DNA of 28,394 nt from DATGMS01 sp040905145 (GTDB lineage: Bacteria; Bacteroidota; Bacteroidia; Cytophagales; Cyclobacteriaceae): positions 1-28,394 of the forward strand of contig JBBDSC010000154.1 of NCBI GenBank assembly GCA_040905145.1. Direction: 5' to 3'. Made by a program: the position numbers and the translations under genes. Shown here piece after piece: positions 1-8,354 of the stretch; positions within the stretch are counted from its first letter, which is position 1; each line of letters opens with the position of its first letter. The notes under the pieces were generated by a model. The model made no database searches, was not told the origin of the DNA, and saw only the letters and a program-made list of their open reading frames with translations.

Positions 1-323
1 AATACTGATTACTGCTTGCTGATCACTGATTACCAGTTTATTATGCTTTTATACTTGAACCTATGTACTTGAATCTTTCCTCCAACTTATCTTCTACGAT
101 AGTAGGATCAATAAATTACACCCTTCAGAATTTATCCAATTGAGAAAGGAATAACACACACCTGAGCAAAAAAGCGAGTATTTTATTTCTAAACATACCC
201 ATTATTGGGTATTTTATATAAAATAATTCTTATTTTCTTGAAAAGAATAAAATATATAACTAAATTTTAGGTAAATGCCGTATTTTTCATAATCCGCGTA
301 TTGTTTATAGATATCAATTCCAT
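1..323. other. Intergenic left edge with short repeat units and a hairpin
   Basis: No gene is seen here. The first ~45 bases are built from ACTGATTAC-like units (ACTGATTACTG, GATCACTGATTACC), resembling repeat-like stretches near 18940-19006 and 28321-28334. At 195-212 there is a perfect 7-bp hairpin (ATACCCA, loop TTAT, TGGGTAT) followed by an AT-rich run. It could be a weak terminator for a gene off the left edge or an operator. A box TATTTTTC at 281-288 differs by one base from the Bacteroidota -7 consensus TAnnTTTG and lies about 36 bases before the first start codon, but no convincing -33 element is visible. Confidence 0.5.
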
Positions 324-938
324 ATGAAAAAATTGTTAGCACTTTTTGCTGTTGCTGTTTTTACCATATTGGTTTTATTGTTTATCACCAACCCCGAACT
401 ACTGGATAAAGCATGGTTATGGATCATTGGTTTTATAGGATACCTATTGATTTTGATTGAAAAAGGTTTTAAGACAGTGGCAAGTGCTTTTAAAAAATCA
501 GAAGAGACAGACCAACCACTTTCCCAGGAATCCATTTCATCATTTTTTAACCCAAATCATGATAAAAAGGCAAAAGGGGAGAAAATAGAGGAGAAAATTC
601 TTAAAATCGAAAAACAACTCCAAGCAATTCCAAACAATCAACCATTGCTTTCTGGTCATAATCTGACTGTTTTACGCTATCTGGACGATGGAGATACCAC
701 GCTGGGCCTTCTTTTCCTGGGGAATAAATTTTTTGCTTACACCTTGGAGAATTCCCAGCAGGAAGAAAAGGCTCCTGGGACCAAAAGAATTTCTGAAGGG
801 GTTTATTCTCTCGGGTTTAGCAGGGACCAATCCTCATTTACCGATTCAGTATCCGGAAGGATCCTGAAAACAAAAAAAAGTGAAAATGAAAGAAAAGGAA
901 CAAAAGGAAATCGACAAGAAGAAAGTCGAACAAGATAA
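324..938 (+). CDS. Two-TM membrane protein with truncated DUF5675-like domain
   Basis: The 204-aa protein starts MKKLLALFAVAVF with two hydrophobic segments (about residues 3-22 and 27-47) forming a holin-like hairpin. A charged linker of about 50 residues follows. Residues about 112-170 (LTVLRYLDDGDTTLGLLFLG, then FFAYTLEN and PGTKRISEGVYSLGF) look like the N-terminal half of a DUF5675 domain, a family often found in phage and phage-like modules. The second half, which usually carries a conserved GNxxxDTxGC-type segment, is missing. It is replaced by about 35 Ser/Lys/Glu/Arg-rich residues overlapping the next gene by some 50 bases. In another frame a stop lies at 881-883, only 2 bases before the next ATG, so an indel or deletion near 830-870 is plausible. 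It is the first gene of the operon ending at 6046. Family assignment is fairly confident; function is unknown. Confidence 0.75.
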   Translation: MKKLLALFAVAVFTILVLLFITNPELLDKAWLWIIGFIGYLLILIEKGFKTVASAFKKSEETDQPLSQESISSFFNPNHDKKAKGEKIEEKILKIEKQLQAIPNNQPLLSGHNLTVLRYLDDGDTTLGLLFLGNKFFAYTLENSQQEEKAPGTKRISEGVYSLGFSRDQSSFTDSVSGRILKTKKSENERKGTKGNRQEESRTR

Positions 939-3273
939 GACCCGGCGCTATTTGATTTTTAATATCGGTGCTATTGTGATAATTGCCCTGGTAATGGCTG
1001 CGTTGATCATCCCCAGCCTGGAAGAAGCCAACCAAAGATTTACACTGGGCTTTATTGCCGTGTTGGCACTGGGTATCATTTATCGGGTGACTGCCAAATA
1101 CATGAAACCTGTGGTGGAGAATAAGGAGGAGGATAGTGTGGAACAAGAAAATCCTTACCATGGTTTTTTCTTCCGGGGAACAGTTGTACTCACCATGATC
1201 CTTATCCTTATGGGTATCTTTGGGGGATTTTTTGTTTATGTTGAACACAATAACCTCTTTCAGGCAATAGGTCTAATGACAGCCCTAATTTGGATCGGGG
1301 CATTTTTGATGTACTTTATGTGGTCTGTTTATCATTACAATATCAATTATGGAATTACTGATAAAGACTGGAACAAAATATTTGAGGCTGAGAAAAGACA
1401 TCAGCAGGGTTTCCCGGTAAACCCATCTGAATTGGAAGCGCCGAAATATAACCCTTATCGCAGCCAGACCTTTGGGCTTCCACCAGGAACTGTGCGGGGT
1501 ATGATAGCTTTTACCCTTTTGATCGGCGGAATGTCCCTATTGGTCGTAAGCTTTGGCACGGAATACACTGGAGCTGAACTTGCTCTGGTGCGCCAACAAT
1601 TCGAGTTTTTTGAAACAGCTTTTCTTATGATGATTGCCTTCTATTTTGGTGATAAATCCCTCAAGTACCTTCAAAAAAGATGGAGTGATCCCAATAAAAG
1701 GGGGAAAGATGGAAGTTCCCTTTCTTCTTCCCTGAAAAAAGGGGAAGATCCAAGTGCCGGAAAAGGAGCAAGCTCACCTCCTGAGTCTACTGATCCCAAG
1801 GATCAAGTACATTATGAGGACCAGGAACATTTGGAGGAAGATACTGAATTTGCCCAAAAGAATGATATCTCCCCTCCTTCGTCTACACAAAAAGAGCCAA
1901 CTTCTATCTCATTAATGGAAGAGCTCCAGCTGGGAAAAGGGGTAGAATATGTACAGATCCTGGACAACCTGCACCATAAAGTCCTAAGTGATGAAGACAT
2001 CAAAATGGCTTTGGAAAAATTAAAATCAGAGGATAAAATTGAGCTTTCCCTACCAGTGGTCCAAGCCATTATTGCCGTAGAATCCTCGGGACGGGGCCAC
2101 CTTCAGGATGGAAAGGCAAAAATCCTTTTTGAAGGACATAAATTTTGGTACTGGCTCGAAAAATTCGGGAAAAATCCTGAAGAATTACAGAAGGGTAATG
2201 ACAATATTGTCTATAAAAAATGGACCAGAAAACATTATTTAATCGGTTCAAAAGAGTACAAGCGATTGGATGCGGCTAAAAAAATTGATGAGAAAGCGGC
2301 CATTTATTCTGCTTCCTGGGGACTCTTCCAAATTCTGGGAGAAAACCTTGAGCACCATATAAAAGGAAGAGATTATTTAGATGTACATGAATTTGAAGAA
2401 AAGCAACATGAAACAGAAAATTATCATTTTCTTGATTTTCTGGCTTTCATAAAAACCAAAATATTACGGGGAAAGGCGTTGATCCATTATATATCAGAGG
2501 AAACAAATGGAAATTATGACTGGGAATCCTTTGCTTATGGCTATAATGGAAGTGGCTATAAAGTAAATCAATACGATCAAAAACTAAAAGCCGCCTATAA
2601 TAAATTCAAAACGAAAGTGGATCAAAGCTCCACAGGACTGATCCCGATCATTGATACGGGACACGGCGGTATGGTGGAGGGCCAATATGTCACAACAGGA
2701 AGACAATACAGGTTTAGTGATGATACGGTCATTTATGAAGGGGTGATCAATCGGCTTATCGGGAAACTTCTGGCCAAAAAATTAGAAAAAGCCGGAATTC
2801 CCTTTTTTCACATCACCCTGGAAACGGAAGCTGACATCGATCTTATGGAAAGGGTGCAACAAGCGAACACTATTTATCAGGTCAATCCTAGTAGTTATCT
2901 TTTATCCATACACAGTAATGCTACTTCCGATAACACAAAAGGAAAGGGAAATACTGCAAAAGGTTTTGAAGTATATACCAGTGTAGGTCAAACCAAAAGT
3001 GATGAATTGGCAACTATTGCCTCAAAATGGTATAAAAAGCTGTTCCCTGAGTTTGTATTCAGGGAAAATAAGACTGACGCAGGAGAATTTGAAAATAAAG
3101 AAGCCGCTTATACTGTGTTGACCAAAACAAAATGTCCGGCATTCTTGGTGCGAAACCTATTTTATGACAACAAAAAAGAGGCGGAATTCCTGTTAAGTGA
3201 AGAAGGGCAGAAAAAGATCGCTGAATGTTTGTTCCAAATAGTAAAGGAAATTCATCAAAAAGTAAAGGTATGA
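886..3273 (+). CDS. Polytopic membrane muramidase-amidase fusion
   Basis: This is a bifunctional peptidoglycan hydrolase of about 795 aa. ATG 886 is preferred over GTG 880; residue numbers here count from 880. Six hydrophobic segments lie near residues 24-47, 53-73, 96-122, 126-153, 208-228 and 243-262. A disordered Ser/Pro/Glu/Lys linker (~265-350) follows. Residues ~360-575 match the DUF3380-type N-acetylmuramidase family: AIIAVESSGRG with candidate catalytic Glu401, ILFEGHKFW, and ASWGLFQILG. Residues ~583-795 are an Amidase_3-type N-acetylmuramoyl-L-alanine amidase with zinc-ligand candidates His595 (DTGHGG), Glu620 (YEG) and His678 (SIHSNA). The expected catalytic Glu in the PAxLxE block is Arg758 (CPAFLVRN), so the amidase may be inactive or act as a binding module. 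The positive-inside rule puts both enzyme domains on the cytoplasmic side, which is odd for wall enzymes. Its stop overlaps the next start (ATGA at 3270). Confidence 0.88.
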   Translation: MKEKEQKEIDKKKVEQDKTRRYLIFNIGAIVIIALVMAALIIPSLEEANQRFTLGFIAVLALGIIYRVTAKYMKPVVENKEEDSVEQENPYHGFFFRGTVVLTMILILMGIFGGFFVYVEHNNLFQAIGLMTALIWIGAFLMYFMWSVYHYNINYGITDKDWNKIFEAEKRHQQGFPVNPSELEAPKYNPYRSQTFGLPPGTVRGMIAFTLLIGGMSLLVVSFGTEYTGAELALVRQQFEFFETAFLMMIAFYFGDKSLKYLQKRWSDPNKRGKDGSSLSSSLKKGEDPSAGKGASSPPESTDPKDQVHYEDQEHLEEDTEFAQKNDISPPSSTQKEPTSISLMEELQLGKGVEYVQILDNLHHKVLSDEDIKMALEKLKSEDKIELSLPVVQAIIAVESSGRGHLQDGKAKILFEGHKFWYWLEKFGKNPEELQKGNDNIVYKKWTRKHYLIGSKEYKRLDAAKKIDEKAAIYSASWGLFQILGENLEHHIKGRDYLDVHEFEEKQHETENYHFLDFLAFIKTKILRGKALIHYISEETNGNYDWESFAYGYNGSGYKVNQYDQKLKAAYNKFKTKVDQSSTGLIPIIDTGHGGMVEGQYVTTGRQYRFSDDTVIYEGVINRLIGKLLAKKLEKAGIPFFHITLETEADIDLMERVQQANTIYQVNPSSYLLSIHSNATSDNTKGKGNTAKGFEVYTSVGQTKSDELATIASKWYKKLFPEFVFRENKTDAGEFENKEAAYTVLTKTKCPAFLVRNLFYDNKKEAEFLLSEEGQKKIAECLFQIVKEIHQKVKV

Positions 3274-3905
3274 AACGTCCAGAAAGCAGACCAAGTCTTT
3301 TTATTGCCTTATGGGGGTGTTGGATATTTCTCCTGGCCTCCTGTCAAAATGATGAGCGGGCCATGGTTGTTGGAAAAGTACAGGAGGCCAGTGACATGGT
3401 GACAACGGAGATGGTAATAGATAAAGTAGTTTTTGGGACGAAAACCAAAAACCTGTTGTGGTTCAAATTCAATGAAGCAAAATTCATGGCCTACTCTCAA
3501 GCTAAGGTCAAAGCAGGTATTGACCTTAGCAAGATTACCGAAAAAAGCATCCAGATTACAGGCAGGAAAATCGAATTAAAACTCCCCCCTATTGAGGTGC
3601 TCAATTTTTCTTATCCCCCTTCAAACTTTGTGGAAGATTCCCTGATCTCCGATCCCCAGGTTTTTTTGAATGAAATAGACCTCCGGGATCAGGAAGAATT
3701 CTTCAGGTTGGCCGAACTGGATATCAGGGACAATCTCAAGTATATGGGAGTCGTGGAAACCACTCAGAACCATACCCGAAAAATGTTCAAGCTGTTGCTT
3801 GGCTCTTTAGGATATAAAGAAATTTATATCACCTTTGAAAATGATGAGCTGATCATTGCCAAGGTTAATCTGACAGGAGAACCAGAAGACGCGGAGGAAA
3901 TATGA
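3270..3905 (+). CDS. DUF4230 lipoprotein
   Basis: The 211-aa protein starts at ATG 3270, which overlaps the stop of the upstream gene (ATGA). Longer readings from 3225 lack a signal peptide at the N-terminus. The N-terminus has a hydrophobic stretch ending in the lipobox LASC, giving Cys25 as the lipidated residue, followed by QNDER. The mature part fits the DUF4230 family: an early segment (MVTTEMVIDKVVFG), then KVKAGIDLSKI, then KIELKLPPIEVLNFSYPP and a helical C-terminal part. DUF4230 has no assigned biochemical function that I know of. A second DUF4230-like protein follows immediately with another ATGA overlap, so the two are translationally coupled and probably act together. One would be attached to a membrane by lipid, the other by a TM helix. 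Confidence 0.85.
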   Translation: MKRPESRPSLFIALWGCWIFLLASCQNDERAMVVGKVQEASDMVTTEMVIDKVVFGTKTKNLLWFKFNEAKFMAYSQAKVKAGIDLSKITEKSIQITGRKIELKLPPIEVLNFSYPPSNFVEDSLISDPQVFLNEIDLRDQEEFFRLAELDIRDNLKYMGVVETTQNHTRKMFKLLLGSLGYKEIYITFENDELIIAKVNLTGEPEDAEEI

Positions 3906-6046
3906 TAGGTTTAATATTTACGGACTGGAAATTTATTTTGAATATCATTCTGGTGGTAGCCTTGGTGGTTTTCCTGTTTATGTGGAACCCATTTGGCATT
4001 TTTGGAGGAGGGCTCAAACTAACGTCAACCGCGAATTTGGTTACAGAGGTCAGGGAGATTGGGCAGTTGGTGACTTCTGAATATTATGGCGAAGTAATTG
4101 CCTCCATAGAGGAATCAAGACTGAACCGTATCGAGGAGGAAGAGATTAGTATCAGGGCTTCCCAGCTCTACAGCAACCTTTATGAGGCAATGGATGAGCT
4201 TAATGCCTATCAAAACCAGCCTCTGAATGTAAGGGTTGCAGACTATAAAGAAACAGAACCTTATAATGGTTGGAGGCGGGTCATCAGTCAAAGTGTCAAC
4301 AGAAGGAATATTTTGGAAAAGCTTGATTACCACCAATTCCTGGGAGATCTTTCTATGGATCCATTGTACGGGGATATTTTGGAATATCTCTATCAAGAAA
4401 GGGGGAAAAACAAGATCCTTAACTGGAGTTCAAATTCAAGACATAGAGAAGAAGCCCTTTATCTGCTCTATTCGAATGTCAAGCAAAAATTGAATCCAAC
4501 TTTGGACGAAGCCACTTTTATCGACTTCTATTATAAAAACAAGGAGGCAAACGTTTCCCGAAAAGAAACAAAGAAAAAATTGGCCATGGTGGGTCGTGGA
4601 TGGGTCAAAGCAGGATTTGATTTCGGCACTATGGATAACAACACCTTCTATATCAATGAAGATGCGGGGGAAGTCCATTTTTTTGGGCTTTCTCCAGTCA
4701 TCCTTAATGCCGATATCAACCCATGGTTTATACCAGAGAGAGGAATCCCTGGATTTGAAATTTTGGATCATAATGGAAAAGTTGACTTTAGGGATGCAAA
4801 AAAGGTAAAGCAATATTGTATCGATAAATTAATACTGAATGCCCATCGGGCTGATATCCTAAAAAATGCTGAACAAAATGGGGCAGAAACCTTAAAGAAT
4901 CTCTTTTCTTTGATGAGCGGAAAAGAAATAAAAAAGGTGTTTTTCCACAATGACCGGATTATCCAGTTATCCCAGGAAATAGCAGAAGATGAGTTTATCA
5001 ATTATCATGAAGCTACTTTGCTTGATTCCCAGATTGTCAGAGAGTGGATTATGATTGATTCTTTACGGGATACCAGGGAAAACAGCTATAAAAATCAACA
5101 ATTGGCCAACCATAAGGAAGAGAATCTTGCTGTGGTACTCAAGCTGCTCCAGCAATTGCCGTTCCAGGACCTGCCCCGCACTTTCAGTTATCTTTCCAAA
5201 ATCACTTATGAAATAGCTGAAGATTCCATTTTGGATTCTTTGGAAAATATAAAACTGGAGGCAATTCGCTACAATTGGCCATCAACATCCCATAAAGAAC
5301 CTGAAAAAACCATCTCCCCACCTATTTATTGGATTGAGGATAGCCTTGCCTTTACCAGCGAGTATAATACGGCCATAAGTTACCTTTTGGATAGAGGAGT
5401 TGTTGCAGGAAGTATAGAGGAAATTACCCTACTCAAAGAGGAGTTTTCCTCTATCTTTCTCGAAGAAAACTGGGTGAGGAATTACACTTTCACCCAACCG
5501 GATACTGTTCAGGTAACTTTGGTAAAAGAAGCCGAATTTCCTAAAAAGGATTTATTGGACCAATTATTCCCTTTCAAATACGACAAGGATTCTTGGGGTC
5601 TTATGATTTCCAAAAAGAATCTATGGCTGGATTCAATTTCCAGTGGGCAGGGGGAAATACCTGATTATAATGATTCAACAGTATGGGTATACGATGCCAC
5701 TACGACACCGGAAATAAAAAGGCTGGATATTCCGCTGGATAAATTAATGGACCCACATCTTCTTGAAAGATTTGCAGACAGGGAGCTGGTTTGGATTTCT
5801 GATAAACTTTGTTTTATTCAAAATGAAAGCTCCTTTGAGCCTTTAAAGAAGCCAAAGGAGTGGCTGCTAACAGACAGGCAATCAACTGAGATGGAAGCCT
5901 TTTATAGACTTTTGTTAAAAAGCCATGCCACCAATAAAAACAGGGGCCCGGTAGTCCGGGCCAATGAATGGATGCAAAAGAAGTTTGAAAACAACAAACC
6001 CGTGAGTGAGTGGTTTTCCGAGTTGAAAAAAAAGTTGAATGATTGA
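3902..6046 (+). CDS. Single-TM protein with split DUF4230-like domain
   Basis: The 714-aa protein starts at ATG 3902 overlapping the stop of the previous gene. One TM segment lies at about residues 8-33 (NIILVVALVVFLFMWNPFG). Residues ~40-70 (EVREIGQLVTSEYYGEVIAS) match the first DUF4230 motif. After an insertion of about 160 residues the domain resumes with GRGWVKAGFDFGTMDNNTF, VHFFGLSPVILNADINPWF and a helix (residues ~235-350). The remaining ~360 residues are charged and partly helical and I do not recognise them. The protein is much larger than a typical ~200-aa DUF4230 protein. Together with the lipoprotein upstream it could bridge inner and outer membranes. It is the last gene of the operon. 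No clear terminator follows before the convergent small gene at 6058. Confidence 0.82.
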   Translation: MIGLIFTDWKFILNIILVVALVVFLFMWNPFGIFGGGLKLTSTANLVTEVREIGQLVTSEYYGEVIASIEESRLNRIEEEEISIRASQLYSNLYEAMDELNAYQNQPLNVRVADYKETEPYNGWRRVISQSVNRRNILEKLDYHQFLGDLSMDPLYGDILEYLYQERGKNKILNWSSNSRHREEALYLLYSNVKQKLNPTLDEATFIDFYYKNKEANVSRKETKKKLAMVGRGWVKAGFDFGTMDNNTFYINEDAGEVHFFGLSPVILNADINPWFIPERGIPGFEILDHNGKVDFRDAKKVKQYCIDKLILNAHRADILKNAEQNGAETLKNLFSLMSGKEIKKVFFHNDRIIQLSQEIAEDEFINYHEATLLDSQIVREWIMIDSLRDTRENSYKNQQLANHKEENLAVVLKLLQQLPFQDLPRTFSYLSKITYEIAEDSILDSLENIKLEAIRYNWPSTSHKEPEKTISPPIYWIEDSLAFTSEYNTAISYLLDRGVVAGSIEEITLLKEEFSSIFLEENWVRNYTFTQPDTVQVTLVKEAEFPKKDLLDQLFPFKYDKDSWGLMISKKNLWLDSISSGQGEIPDYNDSTVWVYDATTTPEIKRLDIPLDKLMDPHLLERFADRELVWISDKLCFIQNESSFEPLKKPKEWLLTDRQSTEMEAFYRLLLKSHATNKNRGPVVRANEWMQKKFENNKPVSEWFSELKKKLND

Positions 6047-6057
6047 ATTGAATTGAA

Positions 6058-6177
6058 TTAACTGCACTGACCTAAAAGAAACCAAATGATGGCAAAAACT
6101 ATAATAGTTCCAAAGCAACCTCCTCCTAACTTATAGGCTCCATAACCTGCTAATAATCCTTTAAATATATTGTTCAT
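6058..6177 (-). CDS. 39-aa Gly/Cys-containing membrane micro-protein
   Basis: On the minus strand ATG at 6177 opens a 39-codon frame ending with TAA at 6058-6060. The product begins MNNIFKGLLAGYGAYKLGGG, then CFGTIIVFAIIWFLLG and QCS. It has an amphipathic start, a Gly-rich turn with a Cys, and one hydrophobic segment of about 16 residues. Short membrane proteins with an AGYGAxKxGGGCxxTI pattern are, from memory, recurrent in Bacteroidota, which supports a real gene. Function is unknown. It converges on the 324-6046 operon, with 11 bases between the two stops, and is separated from the susD remnant by about 140 bases. Confidence 0.6.
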   Translation of the reverse strand: MNNIFKGLLAGYGAYKLGGGCFGTIIVFAIIWFLLGQCS

Positions 6178-6282
6178 GGGATTAGTGGTAAAATGTTAAT
6201 TTTTTTTTCATTTTCTGAAACCAACAATCGTGCTAATTTTGAAGCCTCCATCTTGGGAAGAAGCTGGAGTGTGGTATGGGTA

Positions 6283-6307
6283 AGCCCCTGGGTTAATGCC
6301 AGGGGCT
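6283..6307. terminator. GC-rich hairpin after susD remnant
   Basis: AGCCCCTGG at 6283-6291 pairs perfectly with CCAGGGGCT at 6299-6307 around a 7-base loop. It lies just beyond the stop codon of the minus-strand susD remnant, where a terminator would be expected. The T-rich tail (AAATTTTT) is on the plus-strand side, so orientation is ambiguous. Confidence 0.4.
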
Positions 6308-6320
6308 AAATTTTTGGCAC

Positions 6321-6822
6321 TCAATAACCGGGGTTTTGTGTCAAACCAGGTTCAACTTTCAAACTGTTCTCATGGAACGGCCATAGGTAATTATGGGGCT
6401 GAAATGAACGATCTTCTATCTTGAGGGATACAAGGTTTCCATTTTCTTGCCTTGTATGTCCCAAGGCCGGTTGATTTAAGACTTCATCTGCTATTCTCCA
6501 CCTGATGATATCATCATAACGGAGTCCTTCTGCGGCAAATTCAACCCTTCTTTCATTCCTGATCAATTCTATCCAATCTTCTTGGGTATAAGCACTGTAT
6601 TCAGGTAAGGTGACGTCAGCAACGGACATGTCCAAACCCGCTCTTTCCCGAATCTGATTGATGTAGCTTTTTGCCAGATCGTCGACGTCATTCATCATGA
6701 TTTTAGCTTCAGCATAAGTCAGCAATACCTCGGCATAGCGCAAAAGGGGAAAGTCCATATTGCCGCTACCTCTGAAAGCATCGGTTTCCGAAACAAATTT
6801 TTTGAACCAATATCTAGGTCAC
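6321..6822 (-). pseudogene. SusD/RagB-family C-terminal remnant
   Basis: Only the last ~165 codons of a SusD-type nutrient-binding lipoprotein remain. The recognisable block runs from RYWFKKFVSE through DFPLLRYAEVLLTYAEAK and ERRVEFAAEGLRYDDIIRW to a C-terminus ending LTQNPGY. These are hallmark C-terminal SusD_RagB features. The frame is open from an in-frame TGA at 6819-6821; upstream of it the sequence is susC, not susD. The signal peptide, lipobox and N-terminal two thirds are absent. In intact loci SusD partners the SusC channel at the outer membrane. This copy cannot make a functional protein. The lost part of susD and the second half of susC appear to have been removed in one event. 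Confidence 0.85.
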
Positions 6823-8322
6823 GTTCATAGTTGATATTGGCACGGGCGGTAATCTGGCTGACACTGATCCCTTGCTTGGGAAGAACCCACTGCGTTGCCC
6901 CAAATAGCCACGGGTTTGCCATCTCCGTCAAAAAACTTGAAAGTTTCCCTTTTGTGTTTGTTTGCTGACTTATTGATCATATAGGACACATTGCCATCAA
7001 TGTGCAGATTATCATTAATGTGATAGCGTGGGCGTAAATTGATGGTGCTTCTATCATGTAGTGCATTCCATGCGCCACCATGATGAATAGAGGCGACAGG
7101 ATTCATGTTATTATGAAGAATATAATTATCCTCCAGGTCAGAGTCATAGAAAACAGGTTGTGTCGGATTCATCCTCCAGGCAATCTGATATAAGCCATGG
7201 CCATCGTTATTGGCATGGAGACGGTTGACCTGTAATCTATGGGCATAAAAATCCGCCAAAAGCACGAATTTATCGTCAATGTTAATGTTGGTATTGAACC
7301 TAGCACTGAACTTATTGGTACCCTCCAGTTCATTTAAGCCGTTTTCCGTGATGTATCCCAGCATTAAATTAAAGGTACCGACACCCCCCACCGCCTGATA
7401 TACTGGCTGAGGCATTATAAGAAGAAGCCTGTCTTTCCATGACCTCATCCAACCAATCGGTATATTGACCTTGCCTTGCCAAAGTAATATCCTCCGAAGA
7501 GTAAAGTTCTGTCTGGCCCTGCATGGAACGGGCCTCATTGTTTAGGCTCATGTAATCCGCTGAATTGACAAAATTTGGCAAATCAATGGGGTCACTGATG
7601 GCTGTCCAGGCATGTAGATCCACCTTAAATTGACCGGTGGTTCCCCGTTCTGTTTCTATAATGATAACCCCATTGGCTCCCCTTGAACCGTACATAGCAG
7701 CGGAAGCGGCATCTTTTAAGACGGTGATACTTTTTACTTGATTGGGGTCAATATCAGTGAGAGATTGTTCCATCCCATCCACGATCACTAAGGGGGAGGC
7801 ATTTTGAAGTGTACTGATCCCTCGAATAGAAATCGTACCCGGAACGCTGCCTGGTAAATTGTTCCCTTGTAACAAGGTTACCCCAGCAATGGTACCGCTA
7901 AAAGCCTGTTCCAATTTGGCAATAGGACGTGTCTTTATTTTATCCACATCCATTTCTTCAATAGACGAGGCAAGGTGTCTTCTTTCTACCTCATTGTAAC
8001 CCATTACGACGACCTCGCCCAATGCAAAACTCTCCTCGGATAATTCCACATCGATGCGATTACGCCCATTAGTGCTTACTTCCTGGTCTTGAAAACCGAT
8101 CATACTAAAAATTAATGTAACTTCTTCTTCAATATTGACCTGATACTTTCCCTCAGCATCCGTAGTGGAGCCGACGTTTGAGCCTTTGATCAGAATATTG
8201 ACTCCGGGAACAGGCATTCCTGTTTCGTCCGTTACCGTTCCTTGAATTGTCCTTTGCTGAGCCTGTAACTGAAAGGCTGAGAGCAAAAATGTGATTATAA
8301 AGAGGGTTTTAAATTTATACAT
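6822..8322 (-). pseudogene. SusC-type TonB-dependent transporter, truncated and frameshifted
   Basis: ATG 8322 starts MYKFKTLFIITFLLSAFQLQ, a signal peptide ending near AQQ. A CarboxypepD_reg-like domain (TIQGTVTDETGMPVPGVNI) and a TonB plug domain (TISIRGISTLQNASPLVIVD, AAMYGSRGANGVIII) follow, then the start of the barrel. One extra base in the C6 run at 7384-7389 breaks the frame (GGGGCRYL instead of GGGVGTFNL). A second one-base insertion near 6870-6885 shifts it again, after which ITARANINYERD is readable. Similarity ends near 6822, about 500 codons from the start; complete SusC proteins have about 1000 residues. The rest is fused to susD sequence. The start lies inside a 19-bp tandem duplication (8317-8354). 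Confidence 0.85.
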
Positions 8323-8354
8323 GTTTTCCAAATTAATACATGTTTTCCAAATTA
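8317..8354. repeat. 19-bp exact tandem duplication over susC start
   Basis: Two adjacent identical 19-bp copies (8317-8335 and 8336-8354) read, on the minus strand, TAATTTGGAAAACATGTAT. Each carries a GGAAAAC-ATG start region. The downstream copy provides the susC ATG (8322). The upstream copy gives a two-codon frame, ATG TAT TAA, that stops at once in another frame. Confidence 0.85.

Noticed and set aside
324..6046. Prophage or phage-tail island
   Set aside because: Lysis-like domains are present, but there are no capsid, tail, integrase, portal or terminase genes and no attachment sites in the window.
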